64,000 nucleotides of DNA, from the NCBI GenBank assembly GCA_031216445.1, contig CM062214.1:4859501-4923500 (forward strand), read 5' to 3'. The notes below the pieces were generated by a model. It was not told the origin of the DNA, ran no database searches, and worked only from the letters and a program-made list of their open reading frames with translations. How positions within the stretch are numbered: the first letter of the stretch is position 1; every line of letters begins with the position of its first letter. Positions 23,787 to 35,165 of the stretch are shown one piece after another. This DNA comes from Lateolabrax maculatus. Lineage: Eukaryota > Chordata > Actinopteri > Acropomatiformes > Lateolabracidae. Position numbers and translations under genes: made by a program.

Positions 23787-24039
23787 CCATCCCCAACCAC
23801 CGTCCCTCTAACAACTGGTGTTGGCACATAGAGCACTAACGAGCTGACATCAATGACATCATTGGCCTTGTGAACGCCTCCACAGAGGTTAAATACGTGG
23901 ATCTCCACACCAGCTAGTCGGACTAGTCCCAGCCTAGTCAGACAAGCATGAACTGATGAAGCCTCTTGGATGAGAGGTGAAACATCTTCAAAGACATATA
24001 ACCAAGTCCAGTTGCGTTCGATTCAATTTCCTTGAGATA
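23787..24039 (+). repeat. Right inverted arm of the Penelope-like remnant
   Basis: Starts 'ccatccccaaccacc' and ends 'tttccttgagata'. It is the inverted counterpart of 23173-23419. Differences from the left arm, including one in the ribozyme core, show that the two arms have drifted independently. Confidence 0.85.
23949..23990 (+). ncRNA. Hammerhead ribozyme core, one-base variant
   Basis: Plus-strand order: TGAA, CTGATGA (23953-23959), the same bulged stem II as the left copy, GAAAC (23979-23983), ATC and TTCA. The left copy has GTC where this has ATC. ATC is still an allowed NUH cleavage triplet, but stem III becomes ACAT and loses self-complementarity. This copy is sense with galnt18, so it would be present in the intron 1 pre-mRNA. 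Confidence 0.65.
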
Positions 24040-24050
24040 CTTCCTGTACA
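24038..24050 (+). repeat. Target-site duplication, right copy (13 bp)
   Basis: Exact repeat of 23125-23137 (TACTTCCTGTACA). Confidence 0.75.
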
Positions 24051-24326
24051 TGACCACATTATCCCAAAATCAGAATGTGCGAGCTTGCGTCGCGTCTCGT
24101 TCTAATGTGCTGTGTTGTGGTTTCTAAACAGCACGGCTCACAGGGAACACATACTGTGTTTGATTCTGCAGTAGAAAAGTTTCCCCCTCTTCACAGCTGA
24201 ATTATGAATCATTTGAAAGTACAGATTGCTGCGACTTTCACCAAAAAAAAGGCACTTCTTGAACAGTGGGATGATTGAATGTAATGGAACTGAAATAAAG
24301 CAAGGGGCTGCTATGTAAAGGCTATT

Positions 24327-24340
24327 GTTGCCGCGGCAAC
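24327..24340. promoter_or_regulatory. Perfect RFX X-box palindrome
   Basis: GTTGCC-GC-GGCAAC is a fully symmetric 14-bp site fitting the X-box consensus GTNRCC(N0-3)RGYAAC bound by RFX factors, which govern ciliary and immune genes. It sits in a locally G+C- and CpG-richer patch (24320-24470) inside otherwise AT-rich intron, suggesting a possible enhancer. Binding is an inference. Confidence 0.5.
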
Positions 24341-24599
24341 GCCGCTCCGTGTCGCCCAGCCCATTTCAGCCCGACTAGCTGTCAGTCACTTGAAGGGATA
24401 CAATGCAATCTCTCTGCGCACATGGATTTGGAATCGGTAGGTATGAGGCGGGGCCTCCTATGAGTGGCAAATTGAACCTGAGGTGAGGTGAAATTGAATT
24501 CTCCTCAAGGTGAACAGCACGGAATAGGTCGTAGCACGACACTGAATGAGTTTGCTTACTTGGAGTTGATCGGCTACTTTAGTGCTTCACGCGTGAAAC

Positions 24600-25540
24600 A
24601 AGCACAAGAGCGCTCATTCCGAGATCCTTTTACCTGTTGAGTCTATTCGCTCTGATAGCGACCTGCAGCACTTTGAGAGAAAGAATTGGCGTTGGAGATT
24701 GCAGAAATATTTCAGTGATGGAAAAAATCCTCCCCAGCCATCATCGTCAACACTACCGGGCCCTTTCAAAGAGAATGATGAAAGAGGAGAGGAGGGAAAG
24801 GGAAAACACGGGGGGGGTGCATCAGGTGGATAAACCATACAGACAAACAAGGATGCAGGAAGAAGAAGTAAGGACGCGGTATAGACAGGAGTGGAAGTGT
24901 GTCTGTGTGTAGAGGGCAGGGAGAACGTGTGCGTGTGTGTGTGGGTGGGTGCAAGAGCGATCGAGAAAGGAGATAAAGAGAAAAGGGGGGGGGACGGAGA
25001 AATTGAAGGAAAGAGAGAGCGGGAGAAAGAGTTTTCAATCTGTCTCTGGAGAATTACCTTTCTTGTTGATGCTCGGGCTCGGAGATAATCAGGTGTTGCA
25101 ATTCCCCTGCCCCATGGATCCAGAGAGCAGATTACGGAACAATAAGCTTCTCTTTTCACACACACACTCCCTCTCGTGCAGACACACACTCTCACCCTCC
25201 GAATCCAAGTAAACAGTGTTGTTTTCCCTCCTTTTGTCCATATTAATGTCTCGGAATCCTTTGGGATTTTGTGAAAGAGGTCAGTGTATCTAAGTGTGTG
25301 TGTGTGTGTATGCAGTATATAGTATGATTGCCCATGTGAGTGCACACCTGCAGCGCAGTTATGCATGCGTGTGGGCGTGTGTTTGAAGCAGCAACAGGAG
25401 AAAGGAGTCAATCAGTGTTTTGTGTCTTCGGGGGTAAAATTCTGCCTGCTCAGCCGAGAAGAACACGCACACACACACAAGTCCATACTCCCCCCTGGCT
25501 GCCTATGAGATGTGAACAGCAGGGTGTCCTTTCACCGCTG

Positions 25541-25577
<37 letters not shown>

Positions 25578-25620
25578 CGTCCATGCATAGTAATGTGTTT
25601 GTGCGTGTGTGTAGTTTGAG
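24600..25620. repeat. Low-complexity purine/pyrimidine and CA/TG-rich block
   Basis: Alternating GA-rich and TG-rich sequence, including G runs near 24810 and 24985, TG patches near 24930-24945, 25141-25165, 25293-25310 and 25466-25480, and a (TG)n tract at 25543-25575. The 265-codon minus-strand open frame at 24614-25411 is explained by this composition (HTHTHT, SPSPP, LLLPASLF runs) and is not called a gene. Confidence 0.8.
25543..25575 (+). repeat. (TG)n microsatellite, about 33 bp
   Basis: Uninterrupted TG dinucleotides. Confidence 0.95.
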
Positions 25621-26054
25621 CACAAAAGCTGTAATAGTCCCAGAACCCTTTTGGTCTTCACTGTGTGCCGTGTTTTTATTCCAGGTTAGAAAAGTGCATT
25701 GCTTAAGCTCAGTAATGAATTGCTGGTGCTTTAATGTTGGGCTGCGCGCCTCGAGGAAACACTAGCGCTCCTCTGCCACTTCTTTGTGTTCTTGCCGCCT
25801 TAATAGACTGGGTAAACAGTGCACAATTTCCTGAATCCTTTATGAAGCAATTATTTGTAATATTTGCAATCCGTGCCTTATGTTGTAGCATGGGGCTACA
25901 GTGAGTAAAAGTACCCCATTCACTGCCGCTTTCACAACCAGAGTTTTGCCTTTTGTGAGCTCAGATACTTTTGAATTTTTGAATTCAATTTTGATGCAAA
26001 CTTTTAAATTCAAGATCAGGTTTGCTTTGCTGCATGAGCAAGGCAAGAAATACT

Positions 26055-26138
26055 GGGGGGGGGGGGGACATTGATTTGTACCCAGGATGTCACAGTCGGA
26101 TGCTCGGCGCCTGAGCCAACTGAGCCACCATGACGCCC
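26055..26138 (-). repeat. tRNA-like SINE head with adjacent poly-G
   Basis: On the minus strand the sequence begins GGGCGTCATGG and has an A-box-like TGGCTCAGTTGG and a B-box-like GGGTACAAATC at the usual spacing, about 69 nt in all. It then meets C-homopolymer sequence (12 G at 26055-26066 on +). It resembles fish SINE heads ('ggtggctcagtggttagc'). The cloverleaf is not intact, so I do not call a functional tRNA. Confidence 0.6.
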
Positions 26139-26439
26139 TTTAACTGGATCTTTGAGTTTTGCGGCTTAACTTGGATTTCACCTCGCTAAAGCTCTGTAGG
26201 GCTTCATCGCACTACATCTGCCCCCTTATAATAACAATATGGTATCCAAGACATAAAATCACTCCAGAGTTTTTATTGTCTCAGGTTACCTAACTTTAAC
26301 CTTATAAATATTTTTATATTAACAGTGGATCAAATGACTGTGTTCTGTGAAAAGTGCTACAGAGAACCCAACTCTGTACCTCTACGGAGCCTTATAGCCT
26401 TTTTTAAGACTTAATCATCATCAAATTCTGCTCCGATAG

Positions 26440-26650
26440 ATTTTACAGCAAAATGTTCTGATAAACCCGCTGTTCACTAACCCCCAGCACCAAATGGCAG
26501 AAAGTCTGTGACTAACTCGTGCAGAAACTTAAACGTTTAGTCAGATATTTACCTCAGGGGTTGGTGGGGACCAGAACAGAGGTAAAGGAGAGTGAAAACT
26601 GGACTTTTTAATACTTTGACGAAGGCCATGTGGCTTAAATGAGATCAGTA
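26440..26650 (+). repeat. Dispersed teleost repeat family B, copy 2
   Basis: Matches 13785-13940 in phrase order (ctgataaacc, aatggcaga, tgtgactaact, agatatttacc, ggggttggtgggg). More diverged and shorter than copy 1. Confidence 0.5.
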
Positions 26651-27884
26651 TATATTCATATATCACATTAATGAATAGATTACAGGCTTTCCGATTGATT
26701 CCGGGACTATATTTCTTCCACAATTACTAGAGGTCAGTTTTTAATCAGAACTCAGGGTCCCACAATCTGTCATATAAGCACTAGTAATTGGAACAAGTGC
26801 AGAAACGCTGTTCTGCCTCTGTGCAAACTCATGCTGCATAGTGACATCACACGCGTGGGTAGGTTGAAGTGTGGAAACCTCATCATGAAAAAGAAAGGCG
26901 GCGAAGTCGTCACCTCGGTCATATCCGTAGATGGTCCCCCCGCCCCAAAGAGATTCTCATCTTTCTCAAACTGAGATCGATGTGAGGACACCATCCATCT
27001 CTCCCTCTTTTCGCCTGTTGCTGAGGTCAAACCCCCCTGATGTGTCTGCCCACCTGACCGAATCTGCCGTGGCCTCTATTTCCTCCGGCTGACAGACAGT
27101 AGATTGCAGTGGAGCCGACAGTGGTTTATGCGTATGAAATTGGCCTGTTATGGCTGGAAATATGGTTTAAAGGGGCATTTTAGGTCATTTGAGATTTAAT
27201 AAAGTGCCAGAGGAGAAAACTCCAACTCCAACTGAGATCTCTTTTATGTGAATGGCCAGCTCTATGTTCTCCGCAACTAAGTAGATGAAGGAAAGACAAA
27301 GGGAGATTATAGTATTTAATTTATAACTTAAAAATGTAAATAATATATACTTCTTGAAGAGTTCCATCTCTCTTAGCTATCAGCTGTGACTGAAAAACAG
27401 TTTTTTTTTTCCAAAGACATCCTCTTGCCAGATTGTAAGCATCTGTGGAGATGGCATGCCCGGACATTAACATGCACACACCTCACTGAGAGCCCTCATT
27501 TCCATAAGAGTGGACAGCCCCGTCTTTTCTTTGCTCCTGTGTGGATCCTAATCACACAGACAGAATGAGGGCGACCCACAGAGACCGTGGGACCACAGCA
27601 CAGCTGGATCAGTGTTCTTATTAAAGAGGCATTATAAGGTAATAGCTTAGCTTTAAGCAAAGTCATATACAGGAATATAAGGGTATTTCCAGCCTTGCAG
27701 CCTAAGGCGAGTACTTTCCAGACTTGGCCTGTTCCATTATTAACAAGTTGAGACTAGGGAGACTGCTCCCTACCAACCATCAACATTTAGCAAAATACGC
27801 TCATTAGCTTTCTTTCCGATAGAGTGAGATGAGAAGATACCGCCCTCACGTCCGTGCAATGAGTACAGCTGGAGTCAAGGCATG

Positions 27885-28335
27885 TTTAGCCTAGCTTAGC
27901 ATAAAGACTGAAAGCAGATGGACACAGGTCTCTGTCCAAAGTGAAAAAATAAAGCTACCAACGCATCTAAAGCTGTCATATTTCCACATATCTTTGTCTA
28001 TTTCTTACAGAACAACAGTTTGCCCAGATGCCCGGCACATCTCTGCAGTGTCTCTGGCTATAGCACAGGGGTTGTGAGATATGGTCAGTGAGCACAGGTT
28101 TTGGTTTTGCTTACCGTGCGGCCACAGTGCCACCAAACCTGGCAACCTCACTGTGATAACAAGACCTCAGACAGACATGCCACAGATTTTACATTTACAT
28201 CGACCTCTATTTATATATTTGTAAAACAATTGAGATACATTGTGTTAGTAGTGAGCGTTGTAGTTGTTGGTAGGTTTCATTTTTTACTTTTTTCCCTCTG
28301 CCTCCAGTCTTTAGGCTAAGCTAGGCTAACCACGT
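27885..28335. repeat. Foldback dispersed repeat with inverted ends
   Basis: The left end 'gcctagcttagcataaagactg' (27889-27911) is complementary, with few mismatches, to the right end 'cagtctttaggctaagctaggc' (about 28305-28326). The interior has no coding frame. I recognise the family as an abundant fish short element. Another 3' end of the same family lies at 55714-55815. Confidence 0.65.
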
Positions 28336-29864
28336 CCTGACTTTGTCTCATTATCAGACACAGTGAAATAGAAAATACATTTCCAAAATGTAATCCTGTG
28401 TGCCTGTTTGCAAACTATCAAAATATATATAAAAATTACAAAAATAAAAATATTATTTATATATCAATGTTCCTCTCTCTACCTAAAACTCAGGGGTGTG
28501 TACTCAAATTTACACATCATATAAAACCAACCTCACTCCCTCTGAAGGTTTTCAGTTTTCTATTGCAGGCTGTTTTGTTTTATTCTCTATTCACTTTCTG
28601 TGAGGCTGATGTGAAAATGACTGAATGAAGAATATCACCAGACAGAGTGATGTAACGATGTCTTCTTAGGGAGGACCTTGACTCTCCTCGATTGATTTTG
28701 AGTTGACCTGAATTTCAATGCGGACAAACGATAAATTCGATCAGCTAAATGGACTTCTGTGTTGAAGAGTGCATTATACTGAACAAACTGTAAGCGCCAT
28801 CTTGCTCAATCCCAGTCAAGTCTGGCTGACACTAATCACTCTCTCCTCAATGGAAGGAAATGAGAAGCTAATTCCTGCTTAGTGACATATTTCCTTTGTG
28901 GAGGAAATATGATCTCCTGTATGAAATTCTCCCTGCAAATATGAATCCTCTTAATGCTCTTTTTATATCTCACCCATTGATTTTTGAGTCATGCTCCTTT
29001 CACCCCTGTATCAGTTTCTTATTTCAACCAGTGTTTTGATATCACATATACGATTAAGAACACTCAAGAGGGCCCTCTATGTAATATAACTGAGAGACCT
29101 TGATTTGTGAATATGAATATCTTACTCTAACTAGTGTAAAGAGTGGCTAAAGTAGTGGTAAACAGTCATTTGTGGCCTCACAGGAGGGATGTCTCAAGGT
29201 TCATTTAGTGTAAAGAGTTTTTATTTTTCCCATCTTTTTGACTGAATTCTTCTGTGGACTGTAATCATGCATCATCTGTTTGGACGTGCAGCTCATTAAG
29301 AGTTGGGGCCGTAGCTATGAGAGCAGGTTCATGTTCGTCTGTGTCTTATGTGTGCCATTACATTCACTTCTCGTCGGCTATATGAATTCCTCATAGTGAC
29401 CTCTGCTGAGTGTTAAAGTTCAGTAGTTAGGCGAAAGATGTTGCAGGGCTTTCAACCAGATCTGTTGTTACTTTGATCATGTGAGTATCATGTGTGTAAC
29501 TGATCAGTGTCTATTCATATGAACTTGTATTACAAAATGTTTAAGCTTAAGGTGTAGAATACTAAAGACAGTAATGAAAAATGCATAGATATGTTGCAAA
29601 CTTGTTTGTGTCAAACTCCTTAAACACTGCTGATTAAACATCAGAGCAGACCAGCTGACATGTTACCCTGTCAGGACTGCCAGCGGCAGCAGGAAGCACA
29701 GCTTTCCTAAAGCAATGCTAGCAGCAGACATTAGACTTTCAGCTCTCATAATGTAATGTCAAAAAGTTTTTATCTCATAAGAATTTTCACCAGCAACATC
29801 AGTCTCTATAAACATTAAAAAAGTACTCAGTATATCGTATAGGACTTTGATAATGTTGGGGCAT

Positions 29865-30050
29865 TTTTAATTAATGCAGCAGAGGCAGAAGTATTAGTCC
29901 ATTATGGATCAAACTCCAAAAATGCTGGATCCTACATTTACCAAGATGCAACTTGATTGTGCATCTTTATTAGACTGCCTGATGATAAATTCACCCGTCT
30001 TTCCAATTCCATGCCCTCCGTTTGTAATACAGGTCTTCTGTTATAGACTC
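29865..30050 (+). repeat. Dispersed repeat family D, copy 1
   Basis: Shares with 54355-54560 the ordered phrases 'atgcagcagaggcaga', 'ctggatcctac', 'gcctgatga' and 'tttgtaat'. No coding capacity; ends uncertain. Confidence 0.5.
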
Positions 30051-33000
30051 TCGAAGCCATCAGGGTTATTTTGTCAGACTTGACAAAGCTCCTCCAGAGC
30101 CACAGAGGACGTTACTCAACTGTTGCCACGGGCCGAGTCGTACTCCCAATGACTAATGGAGTGATAATCATGTGTAAAATCAATCAGTTTCCCTATATTG
30201 TAACATTTCATTATGAAAGAAGACATTGATCATTTTCTTTTGTCGAAATAAAGTTGTTATTGGTCTACTCCCTCTAAAATGTGTATATATAGGGTCTCCA
30301 CTCAACACAAAATTTTGGAAAATCTAACACATTCACCACTGGGGTACTTGAATTTTGAATCAATGACCTCCCATCTCTGTCAGTGCTCACATCTTTACTT
30401 TGTCATTAATAGCTTCCTTGCCTCCTTGCACGTAGGAGTGAGAACATGTCTTAAGAAGCTTTGAAAGAAAATTAAAAAAGAGAAATGACACTTTAAAAAG
30501 CCAATATTTGCTTACTACCTGCAATTATAAATACATTAAGAGTTACAATCAAGGTTCAAGTCCGGTTCCTCAATAGGGTCTTATCGTGGTTGCAACACAT
30601 CCATTAGTCATGTTCCCAGTCTGCAGCGTGTTTCTGCCCTCTGCTGCATGGTTTGGTCCTACTTTAGATGGATTTTTCCCCCCTTAAAATTAATTAGCTT
30701 CCCCCTGTTGGTCAACCATGATGGACTCTTGTTCTTGGTGTTCGTGTGTTTATATCCCACAGCTTGTAATGTGTTCTTCTTGCACACTGCCATGGGTCAC
30801 TGCTTGAGCCCATCTGCATGTTGTTCGGTCTGCCTCTGAAATGGATTTCACACTGTGAAGACAGCGAGACAATAATGGGATACGCACGACTTGGAGGATG
30901 CTAATGTTGTTTAATCTGTTGAAGTGTGTCGCTAGGCCGTATCTTGTTTCCATACAAATTAATATCCATGCTGGCTAATGTGTATATATAGGGCCTTGTC
31001 AGTGATGGGCTCTGGATTTCATGCTTGGGTGATATTCACACCGTAATGACAAATGAGATGATTTTTATCAAAACAAACAAGATGTAGATGAACTGCACAG
31101 GCTGTGCCCGTCCCTGTAGTTTCCTGATTGCTTCCACACTGTAGTGATAGAATAATTAGGTTATTTGTTTAAATGACTGAAAGTTGGAAAGTGAGACCGA
31201 GTGTTGCTTCTGTATGTTTTTTTCTTTTTTTTTTATTGTCACACTTTCTGGCACTGCAGAACACTTGCATCCATGAAAAATTTCTGCTGAGAAAAATAAG
31301 TTGATTTTCTCTCTGTAAAGCCTTCTGTAGTCATTGTTTGATATTTCACAATGCATTATTAATGCTTAAGCGTGGTTCCGAGGTCAAGGGAGATATCTGC
31401 AGCAGTTACAGCAAATTTAAAAAAAGAGTCAAGTCTGCGAGAGCAAGTATTTTTCTGATTTAATTCTTGCCAACAAGCATTGTCTTAAATGTTCACTCTG
31501 TGAACTCTACTGTTTTGATGATGTCAATTCTACTACACTGACTTAACCGCTTGTTATCACGGTCTGAATAATGTGACGTGAACATGGCATTAACTCAGCT
31601 TCAAAGGTGCCTTTTAAAAACTCCAAAACTGACACACCCCCAATCATTTCTTACATATATAACACGTGTAGAGATAGAAAGTGAGAAATTGAGTGGTAAC
31701 CAGCATCTAGCTTAACAGTAGACACAGCAGCGATCCAGAGGTCTTGAGTGCTCTGTGGTTCAAGGTTCTATTCCTGTTTTCTTTACATTTTTTTCCTGCC
31801 TTGATCATCCACTTTTTTCCTTTTTATCCCAATCTCTGGTGATTAGTGACCTTTACAGTACACGTGAAATCTGCCTTAAATCCTGCTCATGTCGGACCAT
31901 CCAAATTTATCTCAGAACTGTTTACTTTCTGTTTGCTGTCTGTGGTGAAATGTAGTGGGCACTTTCCTTTCTACTGGCGGTGATCCTGATTGTTTCAAAA
32001 AACGCCTTGTTCAGTCCCTGATCAAATGAATCTGGTTCGCAACAATTATACAAAGGATTCCAAAAAAATATTCATTGCTGAACTCCTGCACAGAATTTTG
32101 GCAGCCTTGAGAGATGGGGAAGGAAAGCTTTCAAATCCTTTACACAGGATCCAACATAACAGACCAAGGCGTTCTGATAAAAGGAGTTGGTTGGCATAGC
32201 TTGCATTGCTTTGCTGTGTTTTTTTTTTAATCATATTTGGCAGATCAAATTTTTTACTCCCCTTCAGCACTTTTAACTTGTGGAGCTTAGGTTCAGTTCT
32301 GGGGCCAGTCATTTTATTTGTATATTCTTCCCCTCGGTCACATTATACTTTGAAATGGGATTTCAATTAATTGTAACAAGGATTTAAATGGTCTGAACTG
32401 CTACAAAACTATTATCTTCATATCAACATCACAGTGTCACATCACAGTCACAGCTACTATCAATATAACTATTAAAAACAACTCAAAAGTGCCACCAACA
32501 TCATTATGTGGAGTCACATATACAACACACAAACAAGATGTAGTTAATCTATAATGTACACAACTGGAAACACAACAGTGTAATTACATTTTCCGGACCC
32601 ACAGTTGTTCCACTCTTGTTGTGTTTTTGGTGAGCATACTGTTAGTGTAGTTTATGGTGTTCATAATTGCTCTGGCATACGTGGTGAAGGTGTGTTGACA
32701 CATGAACTGTACCATGAGAACAGAGTGGTGACCCTACTTCAGTACATTGTGATTCAATCAGCCAGTCATATTGTTTATTGACGTTGTTCTATTGATCCTG
32801 TGCGGGGTCGCGGGCAACAACCAGTTCATTAATTTTCAATTTGATGCCTAATCCATCAATTATTTGATATAATTGTATACCTCATGCCTGTGAATTTACA
32901 GTGTTTCCTATGATCCCAATATGACACTGATCAGATGACACATCTTCCTGCAGACTTGGGACACACTGAGAGTAATATCTTTGAGTGCAACTAGCAAACC

Positions 33001-33639
33001 TTTCTGCCTGCTCTGATACTATTAAAAACAACAGCTTTGGCATTTTAATTAGGCGTGCATTTAAACCTTACTGACTCTTCACATTGTATAATATCTAATA
33101 AAGGATGAAGTACTAAAACCTCATCTTTAAAAGAAAACATGTTTGACTGAGATGACTAAGAGAAATGAGTCAGGCGATGCTGATCCCAGCCAACTGAACA
33201 CCCCTGCTTGTTCCCTGTGCTCAGAACTTTGCTTATATAGATCGGACACTGCCACAGTCAGCCTGGTTTAAAAATGTATGAACTTTACTAAGATGGTTCT
33301 TCTTTTTCAACAATACGTTTTCCATTTTGCATGCCTATGTGTGATGAAAAATCGCGGCAGCATGCTGTGATTTATTTGGTACATGCCATCTTACAACAGT
33401 GGTGCACTTCAAACTGGTAGCATTACAGATTTTTATAAAGATGAAAAATTTATATTATAAATCATAAACACTCACAAAGTATTCTTCTTTATTTGCCCAG
33501 GCTGTTGTGTTATTTATGCTTCTTAGAAAAACTCTTTATAATATGTATATTGAATTAACATTAGTGTGACTCTACAGGTGAAGGCAGTTTTGGGGAATGC
33601 TGTGCCTTATGTAATGCTATTCTTAGCTCTACAAGCAGT

Positions 33640-34210
33640 GTGACTCAACCGATGACAATGCTGGTCTGTCAGTTGGTCCACCACTTTGGTCCAGACTGAA
33701 ATAGTTCAACGACTACATAGATTGCCTTGAAAAATAAAGAAAAGTTTGAGAGTGACAGAGATGCAGAGCGTCCCCGTAACCATAGTAACCCACTCACTGT
33801 GTGTGTGTGTGTGTGTGTGCACGGAGGGGATAATGTTCATGTAACTTGGCTCAGCATGACAGGATGTTTGTGCCACTGTTAGTTTCAATCCTTTTACGGG
33901 TAAAAGGTTCTGTATATCGATTTTTCCTCACACGACCGACTGTGTGAGCTGGCGTTTGGCAGAGTAACCCCATCAATGCCCAGGCCAGGCGACGCCCATG
34001 GCGGTACTTTATGTTTTATGCTAATTATTCAATGTAAACTAGAAACGTAAAAATGCTTATTATAAATATACTTATGTACTTATGTACATATACATTATAC
34101 CTGCTAAACATCAGCATGTTAGCAGTGCCATTGTAAACATGTTAGCATTGCTGTGCCTAAGTACAGCCTCACAGAGCTGCAGCACGGCTGTGGACTCCTG
34201 TTGTACGGGA
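33640..34210 (+). repeat. Dispersed teleost repeat family A, copy 1
   Basis: Head phrase 'ttggtccaccactttggt' and tail phrases 'acctgctaaacatcagcatgttagca' (34100-34125) and 'gtgcctaagtacagcctcacagagctg...ggctgtggactc' match other copies in this window (53985-54340, 60535-61015, 62870-63490). The middle is diverged and carries a (TG)n tract at 33799-33819. Confidence 0.6.
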
Positions 34211-35157
34211 ACAACATTTCCTCTTTTTCAAGTCAGTCCGTGCTGATAGAACTGGTTTAATCGGTAACTTTTTTGGCCAGTCAAGTACTTGATAAATGGA
34301 ACATCACTGACAAAATACTGGTCATCTTATAAATTTACATTAGGCAAACTTAAACCAATGTTGTGATGATTATTTTCGGCCCAGATGTTATATCTACAAC
34401 CCCTTAAATCTCTCAGTTCTTATTCAGTATGTGTACTTTGCTGCCTGTGAGCCCAGTGACTGAAATTTGGGTCCAAAACAGGTGAATGCCAGGAACAAAT
34501 AATGATGATTTAAGTTTATGTGCCAACTGGACAGCGATCTGGCATGTGAGAATGAATGGGAGCCCCAAGATTCATTCTGTGAATAACACATAATTTTCAA
34601 TCAGCACTATGATCTGTGGTATAGCTCTGGCTGAAATAAATGGAGAAAATGAGCAGCTGTGTGTCTTAATTGATGGAGCGACTTCAAACACACAGTCCAT
34701 CTCAGACTGTAAGCATGCTCCACTGTGCTTTTGAGACATTCCAGAAGTTTTTTCTCCCCGAAACACCTTGTGAAGAACTTTTTGCAGCAGTATTGACTTG
34801 GCGTTCTTGGATTTTGATAAATTCCTCTGGGCTCCAGTAGTTTCTCAGAGTTTGTTTTTTTTAATCTTAGGCCTGCTGTGCACACAGACTGATACCCTCC
34901 TGTTGCATCAAAATGCATGACTGGCTTCACTAGTCCAGGATTTCATAACACAGTAAAAAACAAACTTTTTGACATAAGGTGCACAAACTAGCTCGCACCG
35001 CCATGTTCTATCTTTAAGTTTAACATGAGGTCCTTAATATTGATGAGTTCAGGGAGTTCTTACATTGACACTGATGAATGCTGTTGTATCTCCAGAGTAT
35101 TCGAAGTTAATGTATGTGTTGTAAAGGGGTGACCAGTTCCTCATTACTGCTCGCATT

Positions 35158-35165
35158 CTTTGAAC
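35158..35165 (+). repeat. 8-bp target-site duplication, left (imperfect)
   Basis: CTTTGAAC, matched by CTTTCAAC at 35616-35623 (7 of 8), directly outside the inverted repeats. Confidence 0.55.

Larger units (their letters stand above)
23138..24037 (-). mobile_element. Truncated Penelope-like retroelement with inverted terminal arms
   Basis: A 900-bp unit flanked by a 13-bp direct repeat. The outer parts (about 23173-23419 and 23787-24039, the last two bases also belonging to the duplication) are long inverted repeats of each other with scattered mismatches. Between and into the left arm runs a minus-strand frame encoding the C-terminal half of a GIY-YIG endonuclease of the type fused to Penelope-like reverse transcriptases. 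The reverse transcriptase and the start of the GIY-YIG domain are missing. Each arm holds a hammerhead-ribozyme core, as known for Penelope-like terminal repeats (pLTRs). The left end has about 35 bp ('gaatattctcattcatccagg') not present on the right. It is a dead, strongly shortened copy that depends on an autonomous relative. Confidence 0.8.

Noticed and set aside
24614..25411. 265-codon minus-strand open frame, the longest in the window
   Set aside because: Composed of HTHT, SPSP, FLLP-type runs arising from CA/TG and GA/CT low-complexity DNA. No domain, and frames on the other strand are open for the same reason.
26070..26138. Functional tRNA gene
   Set aside because: A and B boxes are present but the acceptor stem does not pair and the sequence fits a SINE head better.
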